From positions 43,689,396-43,753,395 of the forward strand of contig OX328127.1 of NCBI GenBank assembly GCA_946811695.1: a stretch of DNA of 64,000 nt, written 5' to 3'. Each line of letters opens with the position of its first letter. Position 1 is the stretch's first letter. Both the position numbers and the translations under genes were made by a program. Shown here piece by piece: positions 8,871 to 17,517 of this stretch. The stretch comes from Gonocerus acuteangulatus. Taxonomy: Eukaryota > Arthropoda > Insecta > Hemiptera > Coreidae. A model generated the notes under the pieces. That model was given only the letters and a program-made list of their open reading frames with translations. It was not told the origin of the DNA and ran no database searches.

Positions 8871-9658
8871 ATTTCTTTTTCACTGTGTAATTCCTCTATT
8901 TTTATAATTAGATATTCCTCACTAAATTCTTCATTATTTATTCTAAAATAATTACCATGAAATTCTAAATCATTTTTTAATTTTTCTTTTATTCTAGAAT
9001 ATAAATTAACACTATTTGGATCATAGAATTTTATTATCTCCTCACAATCTTGATGTTCTAAAACTATTTTATCAACAGCTCTTTTTAAATATACTTTTTG
9101 ACATCTTATAACATAATAACTATATTCACATTCATAGTCGTTTAACTTAAATAATAGGAAAAAATGTCTTAATTTTTCATCTTTAGTTTTAGGTACAACA
9201 TCAGATTTGATATTTGTTATTTTATTATTTAAATTTTCAATTTTTTCATCTTTCTTTTTTATAATTTTGTCTTTACTGTATAATTCTTCCTTCAATTTAT
9301 ACTCCCCTGTTTTTCTAATTGTTTTGATAACATTGTAAACCCATTTTTGAAATTCTTTTGCTTGAGGTAATTTCGATTTCATAATCAAAGAATATAAACC
9401 TAATTCGTTAATAAAAATAGTATGTGCTTGCATATTTGAAGAGTGCTCTTCTAAGGAGCACCCTTCTAAAATAAGATTTAGATTTGTTTTATGTTCTTCA
9501 TCAACAAGATTATATGCTTTGGTTATTTTTTTATACTCTAATAATTCAGCAATATCTCTAGCTTTAAACCAAGGATCGTTATTTTCATCTAAAATCATAA
9601 ATATTTCTTTATTATTATAGTTAAGTTTGTTGTTCAGAATATTTAGAATCCCCTCCAT
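8867..9658 (-). CDS. BRO/KilA-type protein (Bro-N plus coiled coil plus DUF3627-like)
   Basis: A 263-residue protein. The N-terminal Bro-N domain (about 14-115) contains PWFKARDIAELLEYKK and a FINELGLYSLIMKSKL...AKEFQKWV segment, typical of the BRO family in baculoviruses, entomopoxviruses and iridoviruses. A lysine-rich coiled coil (about 120-150) links it to a C-terminal domain with DEKLRHFFLLFK, which resembles the DUF3627-type tail of such proteins. BRO proteins bind nucleic acid and are thought to act on host or viral chromatin. It is the only minus-strand gene inside the plus-strand block. Its upstream block (GCAGGATTTAAAAA then TTCGTTTCTAATAAATGG) is nearly identical to that of PolB. 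Confidence 0.85.
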   Translation of the reverse strand: MEGILNILNNKLNYNNKEIFMILDENNDPWFKARDIAELLEYKKITKAYNLVDEEHKTNLNLILEGCSLEEHSSNMQAHTIFINELGLYSLIMKSKLPQAKEFQKWVYNVIKTIRKTGEYKLKEELYSKDKIIKKKDEKIENLNNKITNIKSDVVPKTKDEKLRHFFLLFKLNDYECEYSYYVIRCQKVYLKRAVDKIVLEHQDCEEIIKFYDPNSVNLYSRIKEKLKNDLEFHGNYFRINNEEFSEEYLIIKIEELHSEKEI

Positions 9659-9746
9659 TTATTAGAAACGAACATTTTTAAATCCTGCAAAAATTTCCCA
9701 GTAGAAAGAATTTATATTCTTTTTTATTCATTATAAATTAAAGAAA

Positions 9747-10175
9747 ATGAGTGAGTATAAACCTTTTAAAATTTCACTAACGGAAGGTCAAAAATCTAAA
9801 ATTATTGGTGCTGTAAAAAAGAAAACTGATGTTACAATCGATACAAAAAAAGGAAATAATTCAATTTTGTTAACTCAAAGACAGATCGATAAGATTAACA
9901 GAAATGCTAAAGACGGAAAGGGAACTAGAATTAAATTAACATATAAACAATTAAGAGAAAATGAAAAAGATGGTGGAATACTTCCTTTAATTTTTGCAGG
10001 ATTAGGAGCTTTAGCTGCTTTAGCGAGTGGAGCAAGTTCTATTGCAAACTCGGTTATCGATAAAAGATATAAAGATAAACTAATAGAAGAACAAACAAGA
10101 CATAATAAAGAAATGGAAAAGAAACAGGGAGGAAAACTTGTAACAGTTAAAAAAAAAAATAACTCCTTTATCTAA
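9747..10175 (+). CDS. pVI-like membrane-active minor virion protein, N-terminal part of a protease polyprotein
   Basis: A 142-residue basic protein with a glycine/alanine-rich hydrophobic segment (about 76-104, GGILPLIFAGLGALAALASG) followed by a charged helix. In related Polinton/adintovirus elements a protein of this type is joined in one frame to the maturation protease. Here the frame stops six codons after an A11 run (10149-10159), and the protease frame opens just downstream in the +1 frame. The break is therefore either a homopolymer length mutation or a slippage site. The TAATAAATGG box is absent; ATTCATTATAAATTA lies just upstream instead. Confidence 0.8.
   Translation: MSEYKPFKISLTEGQKSKIIGAVKKKTDVTIDTKKGNNSILLTQRQIDKINRNAKDGKGTRIKLTYKQLRENEKDGGILPLIFAGLGALAALASGASSIANSVIDKRYKDKLIEEQTRHNKEMEKKQGGKLVTVKKKNNSFI
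10149..10159 (+). promoter_or_regulatory. A11 run at the pVI-like/protease frame change
   Basis: Eleven consecutive adenines occur where the upstream frame (phase of 9747) gives way to the protease frame (phase of 10234). The protease frame has a stop at 10141-10143 and is open from 10144, with no ATG before 10234. Slippage by polymerase or ribosome on the run would join the two. A simple sequence or copying error is equally possible. Confidence 0.45.
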
Positions 10176-10581
10176 TTTTGATATCGAGAATATCGTTAAG
10201 AAGTTAAACATAAAACATTTTAGAGGAGTTTTTATGAAAGATGAACTTCCGAAACATCCTAGAAATATTGAGTGTGGAATTGTAAACATTGATAATTCTT
10301 TCGGAAATGGTACTCACTGGGTTTCTTATTATAAAAATGGAAATAAAAAATATTATTTTAATTCATATGGAAACTTACATCCATCAAAGGAATTAGTTAT
10401 ATATTTGGGAAAAGATAATTTAATATATAATGAAGACAGACTTCAAGAAATTAATGATCCACCTATTTGTGGACATTTATGTTTGTTAGTTCTTAAATTC
10501 TTTTCTAAAGATATGGATTTTAATGAAATTTTAAATATAATAAATAGAAAGAAATGGAATCTTATTCAAGAGTTATTTTAA
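10162..10581 (+). CDS. Adenovirus-type cysteine maturation protease (start uncertain)
   Basis: The protease core runs from about 10168 (LSNFDIENI) to the stop at 10581; the first in-frame ATG is at 10234. Homologous proteases begin with the LSNFDI and NFRGVF-like segments, so translation from 10234 would lose about 24 conserved residues and the real product probably enters through the upstream frame. Numbered from 10234, the catalytic histidine is H28 (GTHWV) and the nucleophile C79 (ICGHLC). The acidic triad position reads YFNSYG, with N43 where relatives have Asp or Glu, so activity may be altered. Its role would be cleaving capsid precursors during maturation. The 3' end overlaps the next gene by 28 bp. 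Confidence 0.82.
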   Translation, partial: TPLSNFDIENIVKKLNIKHFRGVFMKDELPKHPRNIECGIVNIDNSFGNGTHWVSYYKNGNKKYYFNSYGNLHPSKELVIYLGKDNLIYNEDRLQEINDPPICGHLCLLVLKFFSKDMDFNEILNIINRKKWNLIQELF

Positions 10582-11390
10582 AATTTGATGTTTTAGGAAA
10601 TCAAATTGTTTTTCCGGAATCTGGCGATATTGATGAAACGCAATTAAAAAGTGATATTGTAAATGAAATTTCAAATTCTTTTAGAACATTCTTCTCAACA
10701 TTCCAAACAAAATTAAAAGATGATGAAAATGAATTAAAGAATGATTTAAAAAATGATTTTAATAATAAATTAAAGAATGAATTAAAAGTAAAAGTTGATG
10801 AAATTATCGGTTCATTGTTTACATTTACTAAAAGTTATATTGGTTTTAATAAAAAAAGACTTGTCAGTGTTTCAGAAGGAAGAGATAATAATGATGTAGT
10901 TATTATGAAACAAGTGAAAACGATGATAGAGAAGGCAATTAATGAAAATAAAAGAGATAAAAGAACAACTGATACAAAAGAATTTGAAGAGATCATCGAT
11001 GAGAAATTATTTGAATATACAACTAAAGAAGATTTAGATGAAAAGATGAAAAAACTCACTCAGGATTTAATTAGTGATGTTATACCAGTACAAGTTGATA
11101 GTGATATAAAGAACAAAATGGAAGAATATTTGACAGAAACAGAGTTAGAAAAACATCTTCAAATATTTTCTGACACTTTATATAATGGTTATTACCCACA
11201 AGTACAACAATTTATGAAAGATTTAAACAATAAAATAGAAGAACTGGAAAACAACATAACGAAAGAAGAATATAAAAAATCACTAAATGAAAGTATTCTT
11301 AAAGAAATAGAAATAATAAGAAAAGAATTAAACACAAAAGTATCAGAACTGCGAAGAGAACTTCATTATATTGCTTTACCTTCCGAATAA
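10554..11390 (+). CDS. Coiled-coil protein of unknown function, probably virion-associated
   Basis: A 278-residue, lysine/glutamate-rich protein predicted by eye to be mostly helical. It has heptad-like stretches at about residues 55-90, 120-190 and 225-270, and a short non-coiled part around 95-115. There are no cysteines, signal peptide or membrane segment. It overlaps the end of the protease gene and precedes two genes in the same direction, so it is part of the late/structural block. A fibre-, scaffold- or core-type structural role is possible, but I do not recognise the family. The start at 10554 is the first ATG and overlaps the protease stop, favouring coupled translation. Confidence 0.7.
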   Translation: MESYSRVILKFDVLGNQIVFPESGDIDETQLKSDIVNEISNSFRTFFSTFQTKLKDDENELKNDLKNDFNNKLKNELKVKVDEIIGSLFTFTKSYIGFNKKRLVSVSEGRDNNDVVIMKQVKTMIEKAINENKRDKRTTDTKEFEEIIDEKLFEYTTKEDLDEKMKKLTQDLISDVIPVQVDSDIKNKMEEYLTETELEKHLQIFSDTLYNGYYPQVQQFMKDLNNKIEELENNITKEEYKKSLNESILKEIEIIRKELNTKVSELRRELHYIALPSE

Positions 11391-11447
11391 TATTATTTCC
11401 TAAAGTGGTGACAATTTTGAAAATTAAAAAGATTTTTTTCTTAATAA

Positions 11448-11879
11448 ATGGAGACAACACAAAATAATGATTGGGATGAAATATCTTCATTTCCTGGTTT
11501 AACAACAGAATTTTTAATTGTATTTCAGAATAAATTAAATTGGAAACTTGTTTCACAATACCATCCGTTTAAATTAGAAGAATTGGGAATGTTTTCAAAT
11601 AAAATAGATTGGAAAATCATTTCGAGATATCAGAAAATCGATGAACAAAAGATCGAGTTTTATTACTCATTATTTGATTGGAACATTATGTCTTTTTATC
11701 AAAAGTTTTCTCCAGATACTTTAATAAAATATAAACATTTGGTTAATTGGATAATAATTTTCGAAAGAACTGATATATCAAATGAATTTAAACAAGAACA
11801 TTATGAAGAATTTTCGAAATATTATAAAAATAGATTTAATGTTGATACTGTACCTTCATTAATAAATTATGTTTTTTAA
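11448..11879 (+). CDS. 23-residue tandem-repeat protein
   Basis: A 143-residue protein built from repeats exactly 23 residues long, each marked by a tryptophan: W9, W32, W55, W78, W101. The typical unit has W-x-(I/L)-(I/V/M)-S-x-(Y/F)-Q followed by an amphipathic stretch and (L/I)(D/N)W, a pattern resembling repeat proteins in large DNA viruses and phages. This implies a helical solenoid for protein binding. The function is unknown. It starts at CTTAATAAATGG with a T-rich tract before it, the same upstream class as the major capsid gene 80 bp downstream of its stop. Confidence 0.78.
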   Translation: METTQNNDWDEISSFPGLTTEFLIVFQNKLNWKLVSQYHPFKLEELGMFSNKIDWKIISRYQKIDEQKIEFYYSLFDWNIMSFYQKFSPDTLIKYKHLVNWIIIFERTDISNEFKQEHYEEFSKYYKNRFNVDTVPSLINYVF

Positions 11880-11888
11880 ATTTTCAAA

Positions 11889-11907
11889 CCTCGTCACTGA
11901 GACGGGG
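11889..11907 (+). terminator. GC-rich hairpin after the repeat-protein gene
   Basis: CCTCGTC and GACGGGG form a 7-bp stem (one T-G pair) around an ACTGA loop, ten bases after the 11879 stop and 53 bases before the major capsid ATG. It is a notable GC-rich island in AT-rich DNA. A role in RNA 3'-end formation is inferred from position. Confidence 0.4.
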
Positions 11908-11959
11908 TCTAATAATTATAAACTAGTTTTTAAATTATAACGATTTTTTATCTTAATAA

Positions 11960-13168
11960 ATGGGGATGTATTCAAAATATAATCCTAATATAGAAAAACA
12001 ACAATTTAAACATTTTTTCCCATCGAATAATACCGAATTGAATTTTAATAAAGAAAATCAGAGAATAGAATTCTTAATCGATGTTGGTGATAATTTTTTA
12101 AGTTCCCATTTTCAGTTTGTTATTTCAGGTTCTTTCAATGCCAAAGATGGTGAACACTATGGTATGAATTCGGGAACTAAATTAATAGATAATTTTATTC
12201 CTTTCTTATTTCGAAGTATAGAAGTAAAAAAACATAACAAATTAATTGATAGAATTGAAGATCCAGGTATTATAAGTACTGTAAAACATACGATATCACT
12301 GTCTCAAGATGAAACTTTGTCTAAAATGAATGGTGCAGTGAAATGTGATCATAAATATGGAAAATTTAATTATTGTGGAACCTTAAACGATTTAGGATTA
12401 GGATATTTTGGAGGTATAAACATACCAATATACAAAGGAGGATTTTTAATAACATTTCTTAGAAACACTGATGATGACGGGATTTTTCTATCACTTCAAG
12501 CAGATGGAAAGTCTTATGCACCTACAGGTAAAATTACAATAACTGATTTTTATTTACGTGTTCCTATCATAGAGTATTCAACACCTTCAAAAATTGAATT
12601 AATTAATGAGATGGACAAGTTTGGTGGAACACAAGAATTTGTATTTAAAACTTGGGAGTGTATTGAAAAAACTGGTATTATGGGATCAAATTTAAGTTTT
12701 GATATAACTAATATTTATAGGAACATTGATAAACCGAAATTCATAATTGTAGGATTCCAAACATCGAGAAGAAATGATCAAAAGAAAGATCCTTCTAAAT
12801 TTGACCATGTTGATGTTAGAAATATTAGAGTTAAAATTAATGAAACATATTATCCGGAAGAAATGTTAAATTTAGATATTAAAGAGAACAATTATTCATT
12901 ATTATATGATATGTATAAAGATTATAAAAGGTCTTATATCGGAAATATGAATATGCTTTATGGTCCTGATGATTTCATAAAAAATAGACCTTTATATGTA
13001 ATAGATGTTAGAAAAGGACCAATTAATATTTCAAATAGTAAAAATAATATTATTCTGAATGTTGATTTTCATAATGTAGTTCCTGGAGGTACAAATATAT
13101 ACGTGGTTATTTTATCCGAGAAAAAAATTAGATATGATTTTCTTAAAAACGATATATTAGAAGTTTAG
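11960..13168 (+). CDS. Major capsid protein (double jelly roll)
   Basis: A 402-residue, beta-rich protein forming the bulk of the capsid. The first part contains EFLIDVGDNFLSSHFQFVIS, then LIDNFIPFLFRSIEVKKHNK, typical of Polinton/adintovirus capsid proteins. The second part has FKTWECIE, KFIIVGFQTSRRN, FDHVDVRNIRVKIN and NYSLLYDMYKDYK, which I recognise from the family. No signal or membrane segment is visible. It is intact from ATG to stop. The ATG is in CTTAATAAATGG after a T-rich stretch, matching the upstream neighbour at 11448, so both look like late structural genes. Confidence 0.9.
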   Translation: MGMYSKYNPNIEKQQFKHFFPSNNTELNFNKENQRIEFLIDVGDNFLSSHFQFVISGSFNAKDGEHYGMNSGTKLIDNFIPFLFRSIEVKKHNKLIDRIEDPGIISTVKHTISLSQDETLSKMNGAVKCDHKYGKFNYCGTLNDLGLGYFGGINIPIYKGGFLITFLRNTDDDGIFLSLQADGKSYAPTGKITITDFYLRVPIIEYSTPSKIELINEMDKFGGTQEFVFKTWECIEKTGIMGSNLSFDITNIYRNIDKPKFIIVGFQTSRRNDQKKDPSKFDHVDVRNIRVKINETYYPEEMLNLDIKENNYSLLYDMYKDYKRSYIGNMNMLYGPDDFIKNRPLYVIDVRKGPINISNSKNNIILNVDFHNVVPGGTNIYVVILSEKKIRYDFLKNDILEV

Positions 13169-13847
13169 TATGTTAGCAGTACAGATAATAGACAAAGTAT
13201 GTTCTCAGAATAGATGATAGAACTTGTTCATTTTTCCTCTACCCTTGAAATAGAAGGAGGATAAAACAACATGATAACAACCGTCAGTAGTTCTCGGGAG
13301 TCCGTCGAGTTTAGTGTAGAGCGATCATGAATTATAAAATAGATAAAATTATTAAGGATTCAAATACATTAATAAAAATTCTAGAAGAATCTAAGAAAGA
13401 CTTCGATTGAGTTAAAAAAAGAGTAGTTGATGGATCTTTAAACGAAAACATGGTGAGGAGTTAAATCTTTGGCTTAAACAACATATATATATTGAAGAAA
13501 GAACAGAAATAAGTATCAACGACTAATTTAAACTATGAAGAACTGGAAAGGTTTTTATTAGAAGGTAAACATCATCTCGACTACAATTCTAATCAACTGT
13601 CATCCCAATATAAAAAAAAGAATGGATGTAAAAAATACAATCAAGAGAAATTAATCACAACGAGGAAAAACTGTGCAGTATTGTTTGGAGCCGAGCAATC
13701 CAAGGACATTGTTCGAGCTCGAGCAATCCAAGGTCAGGTGACGTATGTACAAGGGAACTGAAGCCAGATTGCATCTCTACAAATGACCTTTTAAATTATT
13801 CCAATGTTTTCCTCATGTTAAGAAATGAAAAATTTCATTTCTAATAA
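13169..13847 (+). pseudogene. Decayed gene region between capsid and OB-like genes
   Basis: A 679-bp gap in an otherwise dense gene block. From 13327 a short open stretch encodes a helical peptide beginning MNYKIDKIIKD but stops at 13410. Further fragments (such as NLNYEELERFLLEGKHHLDY around 13530) lie in other frames with stops between. Two copies of GAGCAATCCAAGG occur near 13693 and 13721 around a TTCGAGCTCGAG palindrome, in locally GC-richer sequence. A broken gene is the simplest reading. No homolog is recognised, and the GC-richer part may be inserted. Confidence 0.4.
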
Positions 13848-14219
13848 ATGGAAGTATTAAAAAAGATCCAACGAGTTGGTCAATGTCAAAATACTCCAAT
13901 AAAGAAACTAACAGAATTGGAATGTGGTCAATCTTATTCAATTAAAGAATTTAAAGAAATTATTACAAAATTTGGAAAACGTATAGTTGTTACGTTAAAA
14001 GATAAGGAAGATAAATTTCAAGTTTATCTACCAGATAGATTTAATGACAAATTAAATAAAAAAGATATTCAACAATTAAATTCACAAAAACTATTATTCG
14101 TTTATGACGGTTTAAAAGAATTAAATGATGGGAAGAAAATTCATATTATTGACTTCCGAGAAAATAAAAATGAAAATAGATCTAAATCTAAGAAATCTGA
14201 AAGTGATATTGATGATTAA
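13848..14219 (+). CDS. Small protein, possible OB-fold single-stranded-DNA-binding type
   Basis: A 123-residue protein. The segment ELECGQSYSIKEFKEI then KFGKRIVVTLKD, KFQVYLPDRF and KLLFVYDG is an alternating beta pattern like small proteins often found beside Polintons in animal genomes. It could be an OB-fold binding single-stranded DNA, but no aromatic binding motif is diagnostic. The C-terminus is a charged RSKSKKSESDIDD tail, acidic at the end. The start lies in TTCATTTCTAATAAATGG, the same 18-base block as PolB, so it probably belongs to the replication/early set. It is the last viral gene before the right boundary. Confidence 0.65.
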   Translation: MEVLKKIQRVGQCQNTPIKKLTELECGQSYSIKEFKEIITKFGKRIVVTLKDKEDKFQVYLPDRFNDKLNKKDIQQLNSQKLLFVYDGLKELNDGKKIHIIDFRENKNENRSKSKKSESDIDD

Positions 14220-14634
14220 ACGTGTATAACAAATGGAAATAATAATTAAATTAATTATATAATATTTTTACTTTTTGGGGGTGATCCCAATTTTGTATCG
14301 TTTTAAAGAAATATGTTAAAAATATGTATTTTTTTTTATTTGTTAGGTTTTAAAGAAATATGTTAGAAAATGTATATTTTTTAAAAAAATTAGATGTTTG
14401 AGATAAAAATGAAAAATCCTACAAAAATCGACGATCAGGTTTTTTCGGGGAAATAGGGAATTTTGAAGACTGCGCCAGAAACCCTATTATCTATCTACTG
14501 TTGTTAAATTATATTTAATATTTTGTAGACTAGGAAAGCGTGCTATGAAAATTTGAATTTATAATTGTGATGGAGACCTGATGTTTTGGCTTTCCTATTT
14601 GATGTAGTAATATCACCCCCAGCCAAAACAATGT

Positions 14635-14636
<2 letters not shown>
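14220..14636. other. Right flank of the viral element; likely terminal repeat region
   Basis: AT-rich sequence with no gene. A hairpin TTGGG...CCCAA lies at 14275-14290, downstream of the last viral stop. Two near-identical direct repeats around TTTTAAAGAAATATGTTA occur at about 14300-14333 and 14347-14383. Sequence composition changes by 14530. The viral terminus is likely here, but it cannot be fixed without the left end. Confidence 0.4.
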
Positions 14637-14700
<64 letters not shown>

Positions 14701-14701
14701 T
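14637..14701. repeat. (TA)n(TG)n microsatellite
   Basis: About 37 bp of alternating TA followed directly by about 28 bp of TG. It is the first clear host-type simple repeat right of the viral block. Confidence 0.95.
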
Positions 14702-15539
14702 TATGTATGTATAAACATATATATTAAACGTTTTTGCGAGCCGCGCCTTTTTTTTTTTTTTCATTGTTCCAAGATTTTAACGTCTGTGAAGGGAATATTG
14801 GTTCCATGTTCAAATACAGTTTCAGTTTTTCTGATGTTTGAAGGGGTTCGGGGGTATCTGTCATCCCTAAGGAATCTTTCCAAAAGAAAAAGTGTTTTCC
14901 TTCTGTCCTTCGGAGCCTGGAGAAGGGTATAGAGAAGAGAGAAACCCCTCTCCGATGGCCAGCACAGGATATTGGCCTCTCTGTAAACAGTGTAGGAATA
15001 GTCAGCCCCGAGGGGCGGATTTAGGGAGCAAGGGCCTTCCCAATAATACACCGTCTCCAGGGCTTATCTCACTCGAGAGAAATAACTTTTTTATTTTGTT
15101 ATTTTATAGTATTTTCTAGCAACTTGATATTTATATTCTTGTTTTTTTTTTCTGAGTTTTTATTTTATTTTATTTTGAAGTATTAAAATACGGCCAAGTA
15201 ACTTAATATTGGTTCAACAACAAGAACATTTATTTGATAAGCTAACTCAATTCTTCTTTTATGTTCCGCTATAGGCATTATCATCAAGAAAATTACAAAC
15301 TATGGCCCGGAAGTGTCATCACTAAAAAAAAACAAAAAAAAAAAAACACGAAAGAATGATAATACATAGCTCTGTTTTATTTATTTGCTAGGTAATAATA
15401 TATTAAGCATATATTTCCTTCCTTATCATTCCGCTGTTGGGTGGAAACTTGGTCGCGCCGCTGGATACTTTTTACTTCAATTACAGTCATCTAGATGTGA
15501 ATGGATTTTTTTGCATTTAAGGAGGAGTCCTTTCAAGTG
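14702..15539. other. No gene supported
   Basis: Contains a short T tract at 14748-14761 and A/T-rich sequence at 15070-15180. An open frame on the minus strand across 14761-15051 has no recognised family and may be a transposon remnant. Nothing else is identifiable. Confidence 0.4.
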
Positions 15540-15976
15540 GGAGTTACTTGGGGTAACCAAGTAAGTCTAGTGTCAAAAGTCAGTCCTAAAAACTTCAGAT
15601 TGTCAGTCAATGCGATGTATGGCCTCCGTCTCTTTCTTGTGAAAATTATACATTTAGTTTTCTCTTGAGAGAATTGGAAGCCAGATGTTTCACCCCATTT
15701 TTATATTGCATTTATTGTAGTCTGTAGGTTCGTTTCAGCAGTCATTGCATGTTTTGTTGAAGTGTATATTAGCAAATCATCAGCATACAGACAATACGAT
15801 GTAGCCTCAGGTATGTACTCTTTGACAGAATTGATTGCAATATTAAATAGTGTCGTACTCAGAACATCTCCTTGAGGCACCAGAATAAGTTCTTGAACCA
15901 AAGAATTCAGCTCTATCTCAAGGCTTGTAGTAATAAAAATCCAGCACTTAAGTAATTGAATTAGCGAGCTTTGCAA
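15540..15976 (-). pseudogene. Non-LTR (Jockey/I/CR1-type) reverse transcriptase fragment
   Basis: Minus-strand translation gives VPQGDVLSTTLFNIAIN (RT motif B region), then CLYADDLLIY (catalytic YADD motif), then, after an in-frame TAA near 15704, a continuing frame with GFQFSQEKTKCIIFTRK and FLGLTFDTRLTWLPQV. That order is diagnostic of LINE reverse transcriptases. One stop codon and missing 5' and 3' parts show a dead fragment. Confidence 0.88.
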
Positions 15977-17517
15977 GCTTATGCTAATAGTCTAGAAACG
16001 CCTTAAAGTCTAGAAATGTAGATAATCGCAACAAATATAGACAAGGAATTTCCTTGAGGCAATATGTATTCTAACGCTGGAAAGCTTGTAGACCCCTGAT
16101 CAAGACGGGTTTTTTAAAGGTTAAAGCACTAGTTTGCAATCAAGTTTTTTTGGGATTTGATATGAGAGCAGGAAGTCTATTAGCTAATTAGGATGGTCTC
16201 GTAAATTTGAGTGACATTTTGATGAGAGGTTTGGATAAGAATTGTATAAATAGACTGTCGATTTCTTTATGGAGACAAAGACCGAAGAATGATTTCTCTA
16301 AGAATTGAACATACTATAGGATTTGGAAGTGATGGTGGATCTTCAGTGTTGTATAGCATAATTGCATAATGATCTTAATGTAGTCATTTAAATCTGTCAT
16401 GTGTTATGGTCGGTTTAGTAAGTGTAGTAGAAGTCTTTACCCTCAGTTCAATTCTTTTCTTCGAAGCAAAATGTTCATTTAAATTAAAATATTTATTCTT
16501 AAAGATTTCCTAAAAAAATTAAAATGACTTTATTTTTTTCCTGTCCCATTTAAAAATTATTTTACGAAAATTTATTTCAACCTAACATAAACTTCATTTT
16601 CTTGTTTAGGGAGAGCCCATTGCATCAATGGCAACATACCTTCAACTTTAGCGAAATAGACTTTCCTAGCCGTCTCCCGTCTTCAAGTATTCATCTATCT
16701 CTTGAAAGAGGAATACCTTCACCTCGGGTGTTCTGTAATTTGTTGATAGTTTTACCTAGTGGCCGATCCATTTTTTCCTTTTTTCCCCTTTTCGTCAGTT
16801 ATTCTGTCATTGAGAGAACGGTCATTAGTTCGCCTATATTTCGCTACCAAATAAAATATTTTGTATTTCTAGCCTTGTTAAGCTATAACTGCGTCTCTTT
16901 CATAGTTTTATTTTGAAAAGTTTGCCTTATTTTGCCGTATATCATTTGAAACTTACCAATTTCAGTTCAACCACTTTTCCTTCTTCATTGCATATTTCGC
17001 AACCAATAAATTTAAAATTCGAAACTCTCTCTTTTTTCTCTTGAGTGATTTTCTTAGAAATACATTCGTTTTCATTATTGATATTTTAAAATTAAGTATA
17101 TTCTTCTCCTGAATTCTCAAGTTGAAAAATGGAAAATTGCAAGTTGATGTTATTTTTTTGAATAATAATTTGATTGTCAGCAAGTAATGCTTTGTTGATT
17201 GTGGCTTAGTATTATTCTAACGGAATGATATCGTCAATATAAAAATTAAATAAAATCAGTGACGACAGAAAACCCTTGTTTTACTCTGGAGTTTGTTTTT
17301 ATCATTCCAGATTTCTTCGGTTTCGGGTTTATTATTATTTCTTTCATTGCTTACATTTGTTGGATTGTCGGTATTAGATTTAAGAGATATCCTGTTCGAC
17401 TCAGGATTTCTCACGGAGGCTTTTTCGTAATCAAATTCTTCTCATTGTTAGTTTTTGAACATCTAATTCAACGATAAGACATAGCAAAAGGCCATACCAT
17501 GTACTACTAGTATGAAG
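15977..17517. other. No gene supported
   Basis: AT-rich sequence with scattered short open frames, none with recognisable domains, codon pattern or splice evidence. No clear repeat is visible. Confidence 0.4.

Larger units (their letters stand above)
1..14220. mobile_element. Endogenous Polinton/adintovirus-type element (left end outside window)
   Basis: A compact block of about 16 genes covers this interval with spacers mostly under 100 bp, unlike the gene-poor sequence to its right. The set (protein-primed PolB, retrovirus-like integrase, A32-type ATPase, adenovirus-type protease, double-jelly-roll capsid, penton-like protein) is the Polinton/Maverick-adintovirus core. The left terminal repeat is off the window. 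The right border falls somewhere in 14220-14630, but without the left end the terminal inverted repeat and target duplication cannot be verified. Frames are mostly intact, which suggests a young copy. The only lesions noticed are a frame break at 10149-10159 and a decayed stretch at 13.2-13.8 kb. Confidence 0.93.

Noticed and set aside
14543..15119. Overlapping open frames on both strands near 14.5-15.1 kb
   Set aside because: They run through TA/TG microsatellite or lack any recognisable domain; no evidence of a gene.
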